The notes under the pieces: model-generated | The model's database searches: none | What the model was told of the DNA's origin: nothing | What the model saw: the letters and a program-made list of their open reading frames with translations, nothing else | Translations under genes and position numbers: made by a program | In this document: positions 50,600 to 53,977 of the stretch, piece by piece | Layout: each line of letters starts with the position of its first letter | How positions within the stretch are numbered: the stretch's first letter is position 1 | Source of the DNA: Symbiodinium natans | Taxonomy: Eukaryota; Sar; Dinophyceae; Suessiales; Symbiodiniaceae | Assembly: GCA_905221605.1 (NCBI GenBank) | Contig: CAJNDS010000054.1 | Span: 126,001-179,977 of the forward strand | DNA: 53,977 nt | Direction of reading: 5' to 3'

Positions 50600-52140
50600 C
50601 CACCCCTTCAACAAAAACAAACATTAGTTCTCAAACCGCAGCTCGTTCAAGACTCGTTCAAATCGTATGGTCCAGGGGAAGGACATTTTGGCCCCAAACG
50701 AGCGCGCCATCACACTCAACCTGCACCCGCCGAGCAGACTCAGCAGGGAACTCTCAGCTTCCTTTTATGTCGCTAAATTTGGACAGCTGGGCAAGAAGCC
50801 CACGACATTGCGAAGAAAGACTTATCGCCTCGGAGGGTTGCTTGGTACCCATAGCTTCAGTTATGACAGAGCCAGGCGATTCCGGACGAGCTCACGGACT
50901 GCTTCGATTCTTCCTATCTCTTTATCCCTCACCGGCTTCGCTGCATGGCGTTATGTATTCGTGCAGTGGGTTGGGGGTGGGTTTGGCTAGCGCGCGCACC
51001 GTGGATAAGATTTGTTGGGATAAATGAATTTTGAGAGGTTCATAAGTGCTTCTTCAGCACTTAGACGTAGCTTGTGCGCAAAAGCGGGAAAACCTGCACT
51101 TAAGTTAGGATGAGGACCTTTGGCTTGTCCTCGGTATGTCCTTCACGAGTCTTCGCCCCTTACAATGTCCTGAATTGGGGGCCATGAGAGCGTGTTTCGC
51201 TGGGTCTGTTACTGTCACTGCGGCTGCTGGAATCACCAGTAGTTGTGGTCTTACACTACGCTTTTCCTGCACTTATCCTGTGCCCATTATCCTGCTTTTT
51301 TCTTTGTTTGGGGGTTTTCCGGAAACACCAAAAGGCCAGGGGCTCACGAAGGAGCGCGGCAAGGGCGAAACCCATAAAAGTTGACGTGTACCGAATCTCA
51401 GACACAACTGCGGCTCACTTGTTTTCAATGGTCTGGGCATGCATCGATTCAAGTTTCAGGTCTGTTGCTGAGCTTAGAGTGGGCACTATGTGCAGCCCAA
51501 AAATGGGCTCGAATGCAGTTGACGAATCTAGCATCCAGAAAGGTTGAGATGCCACGATTGTCCGAGCGAAAGTCCCCCCCCCCCATTTCTTTAGGGTGCA
51601 CGGGCCCTCTTCAGGACATGTACGTCTTACCGATTTACAAAACTGCAAGTTCCAGACTTAAACAAATGCATCTGAAACTCAAACGTTATGCAGTACATTG
51701 AGGGAAAATGAATATTCTTCCTGGGGCACAGGTTGCTTACGCAGATCCGTTTTGGAAAAGACCAAAGCAACACTTGCTGGATTCGGAAAACCGCTCGTTT
51801 GGCTCGCTACGCCCCCCAAAGCAAGGTGTATCAACTTCGTTGACGGGCTTGAAGGGTGCATTTCTTGGTCCTTCTGCCCTTGAACCCAGTCAGCCTAGAG
51901 AATGCTGTCCTGTATGACGCCCATGTCCTCAAAAATGCCACTGCACGTGCTTTGGTCGCGTAGGAGCCTCAGAATCCTTCTGATTCTCCATTCCACTCCG
52001 CGATTCTTCTGTAGAGGCTACTTTTTCCTGTATTCAGTCCAGTATCATGCGCAGTCTGATTTCATCAAGGTGTGGGGCCTAAGATGTTGACAGTATCGTT
52101 GTAGACCAAAACTTCTGACGGGAGGAAACTACCCAAAATG
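50600..52140. other. Heptamer-free stretch with several open frames
   Basis: No telomere-like array for about 2.5 kb from 50.6 kb. Open + frames include 50667-50990 (107 codons) and 51245-51701 (two overlapping ~100-codon frames). Minus frames overlap them. Acceptors and donors do not single out a reading and no domain is recognised. It could hold exons of one more + gene. Confidence 0.3.
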
Positions 52141-52249
52141 CGAGTTCTGGCGCCGCAGGCCGGTGCCGGTAGTCCGTTGCAGCCACGCCTCTGAAGATGA
52201 TCAAAGGGGAGACCAAAGTGAAGGTGAAGAGGTCGGTGGCCAGTGCCGG

Positions 52250-52440
52250 GATGTGGAGTCACAGATCAAGAGGTTCAGCAAGCGCTGCAACTCCTTCATG
52301 ATTCCCAAGGCCCGCTTCCAGAAGCTGGCCCGATCGGTCTTGGGCTGTCTGCTCGCTGCCCCTGCAGCAGGCCACGGAGACACGCATCACGGACCGCGCG
52401 GTGCCGGGCGGCTGTGCCGCAAAGGAGACGGGGGTCCGAA
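52250..52440 (+). pseudogene. Possible degenerate histone H3-like fragment
   Basis: One frame reads QIKRFSKRCNSFMIPKARFQ then KLARS. This resembles the H3 N-helix and helix 1 pattern (EIRxxQKS..LLIxKxPFQRLVRE), with one extra residue. About seven codons later, in another frame, comes LQQATETRITD, which resembles the start of H3 helix 2 (ALQEATEAYL). A frameshift and a loss of roughly ten codons separate them. It could be a broken histone or H3-variant copy, or chance. Confidence 0.22.
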
Positions 52441-52704
52441 ACACTAGACGGGGTGCGCCTATCCATTCTAGACAACCTCAGGAGCGCCCTTTTGTATTTC
52501 ACGCGGTAACTCCTTAATATTAGTATTTGTGTCCCGAAGGCAGAACTTATAATCTAATGCGCTGGGCCTTTCTCTGCGTGATGCGCTTGAATTATCGGAC
52601 GTGGGGGAGATGGAGTCGAAGGCCAGTGACTAAAGCTTCGAGAGCTGATTGGTTCTGAGACCAGAAGCTGAGGTGCCGCTCGACGGGCAAGCCCGGGCGT
52701 TCTG

Positions 52705-52920
52705 GTTTTTGCAGGGTTATTTAGGCCAGACAGGCGGCGGGACGACCTCCTCGACGCGCAAACATGCTATGTCGACCTGCCTGCCGCTTCATCGTGTTGC
52801 CCCAGTACGTCGCCAGGGTCACGGCCAAATCGCAGCTCGTTTTGACTTTTGTCCTGGAGCTATTAAAAACTTGCGACAAAGCCTGTCCGGGTCCGAGTCT
52901 CCCGCGCGCGCCTGACAAGC
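52705..52920 (+). CDS. Exon after strong acceptor; one frame weakly H2A-like
   Basis: The acceptor GTTCTGGTTTTTGCAG (ends at 52714) is one of the best in the window. Several frames are open behind it. One reads YVARVTAKSQLVLTFVLELL, which shares the spacing RV.A.....L..VLE.L with H2A (ERVGAGAPVYLAAVLEYL). Another reads RRRDDLLDAQTCYVDLPAAS. The frame cannot be settled. Confidence 0.22.
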
Positions 52921-53059
52921 ACCGCAAGTTACCTCATTTAGCAGCTCCCTGCCTTTCCTTCCCCCCCCCCCCCCTGCTCCGTCGGCCCCCAGAAAACAGC
53001 CCAAGAAGGAAAGGTTTCGTCCAGACTTCTTGTATTAGAGGCCGTACACCGAGGCCCTG

Positions 53060-53760
53060 AACCCTGACCATAAAAGAATCCTAGACCATGAGTTCTCGAA
53101 ACTTATGGAAGCCCTGGAGCCTCCACAGCTAGAAGTAAGGAGTTGGTGCTTTGGGTTTCGGGTTTACTTTTTCACTGTACCCTAATTCCCTAAACCCTAA
53201 GCCCGCAACCTGCAACCTCGAACCCCAAACCCGAACTTGCTCGCGAAGACCAGGAAAGGCAGTGCCTGGTCTGCTCTGAACAAGACCTATGCTCTCCGGC
53301 TTAGCGAGCTGACGGTTTGCTCATGGGCATTCTCGGAAGCCTCATGTTGTGGGGGTTGTACCCTTTTGAAGACTTCGGCTGTAAAGTACGCCCTCAGGGC
53401 TGTGAGTTTGGGTCAGCCGCCCTGAAAGGTCAACAACCTCCGCCCTGGCATTCTAACACCCCAAAACATTCAGACCATGTCCCCTCCGACCGTAACTTGC
53501 ATGGCTTGAGTTACAAGTGCTCTTTAGTATAAGGGACCTCAAAACACTAGAACACCCAGCACGTGGGACCCGTTTGCGAAGTTGGCTCTGCTTCTTGGGG
53601 TTTACAAAATGGGTACCCTATTGTTCCTGATTGGGACCCAGACACCCTAACGCCCTTAGATCTCTGCCCTTTGCGGAGGTTGCCCAGCTGGAGAAGGCTG
53701 GCCGATTACAGCCAAGTGGCCGCGCGAAGATCGAGCAGGCCAAGAAGGCCCACGGCGGGG
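53060..53760. other. Mostly unique DNA, weak exon signals
   Basis: Short heptamer traces near 53160-53230. Open + frames at 53237-53425 and 53563-53766 have plausible composition but no clear splice sites. Degenerate TTTAGGG and a G-run resume at 53760-53860. Confidence 0.3.
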
Positions 53761-53977
53761 GTTTAGGGTGTTAGGGAGGGCGTTTCGGGTTTAAGGTGTC
53801 GGACCTCAAACTCAGAGGGTTAAGGTTTTAAAGGTTTGGTGGGGGGGGGGGTTGGGCTTTGGGGGTTTAGGTGCTTCTGGCTTCTGTGGTTTAGGGTTTT
53901 CGGGCCTTCCGAGTGTTGGTCTCAGCTGGAAATCCTCATGCCCAGACTCGGAGAAACTATCTGCTCTACGCGGGGCT

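Overview
The window looks like nuclear DNA of a eukaryotic protist with plant-type TTTAGGG telomere repeats. Most likely it is an alveolate such as a dinoflagellate relative or chromerid, but this is not proven. I infer it from (i) dozens of short interstitial TTTAGGG/CCCTAAA arrays throughout, (ii) no long open reading frame (longest 145 codons) but many short exon-like stretches bounded by GT-AG and some GC-AG splice sites with pyrimidine-rich acceptors, and (iii) many families of short inverted-repeat elements. There are no ribosome-binding sites, operons or other bacterial features. All gene models were built by eye from splice sites and reading phase. GC-rich DNA here often leaves several frames open, so most are offered at low to moderate confidence.

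Layout. 1-2.75 kb is non-coding repeat: short tandem repeats, a 252-bp duplication, a palindromic TTATCATAATTATGATAA satellite, a CAGCCCCTC minisatellite and a 1.3-kb ATTTAAAC-palindrome satellite with a 712-bp higher-order period. From about 4.2 kb to the end the best exon candidates all read on the + strand. Better-supported models: 4.28-5.6 kb; 16.09-16.41 kb; 17.95-18.8 kb; 21.7-22.2 kb; 23.2-25.26 kb (seven exons in continuous phase); 33.75-34.83 kb; 36.69-37.24 kb; 44.4-44.8 kb; 45.5-47.4 kb. The last is the only one whose family I recognise: the N-terminal half of a YdeI/OmdA-type domain split over three exons. 50.6-53.1 kb is almost free of telomere-like repeat and has fragments weakly resembling histone folds.

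Central observation. Candidate introns are built from two materials. The first is telomere-like heptamer arrays, which often start directly at the splice donor (exon|GTTTAGGG). The second is about ten families of 70-150 bp elements with terminal inverted repeats. For several unrelated families the element coincides with, or nearly fills, an inferred intron and the frame continues across it (4631-4718, 5397-5512, 18439-18547, 18605-18738, 33843-34048, 35702-35802, 37020-37128, 44519-44689). Two copies have 7-bp and 11-bp flanking direct repeats that look like target-site duplications. This is the signature of introner-like, intron-creating transposons, several families side by side, with telomere-repeat seeding as a second source of intron sequence.
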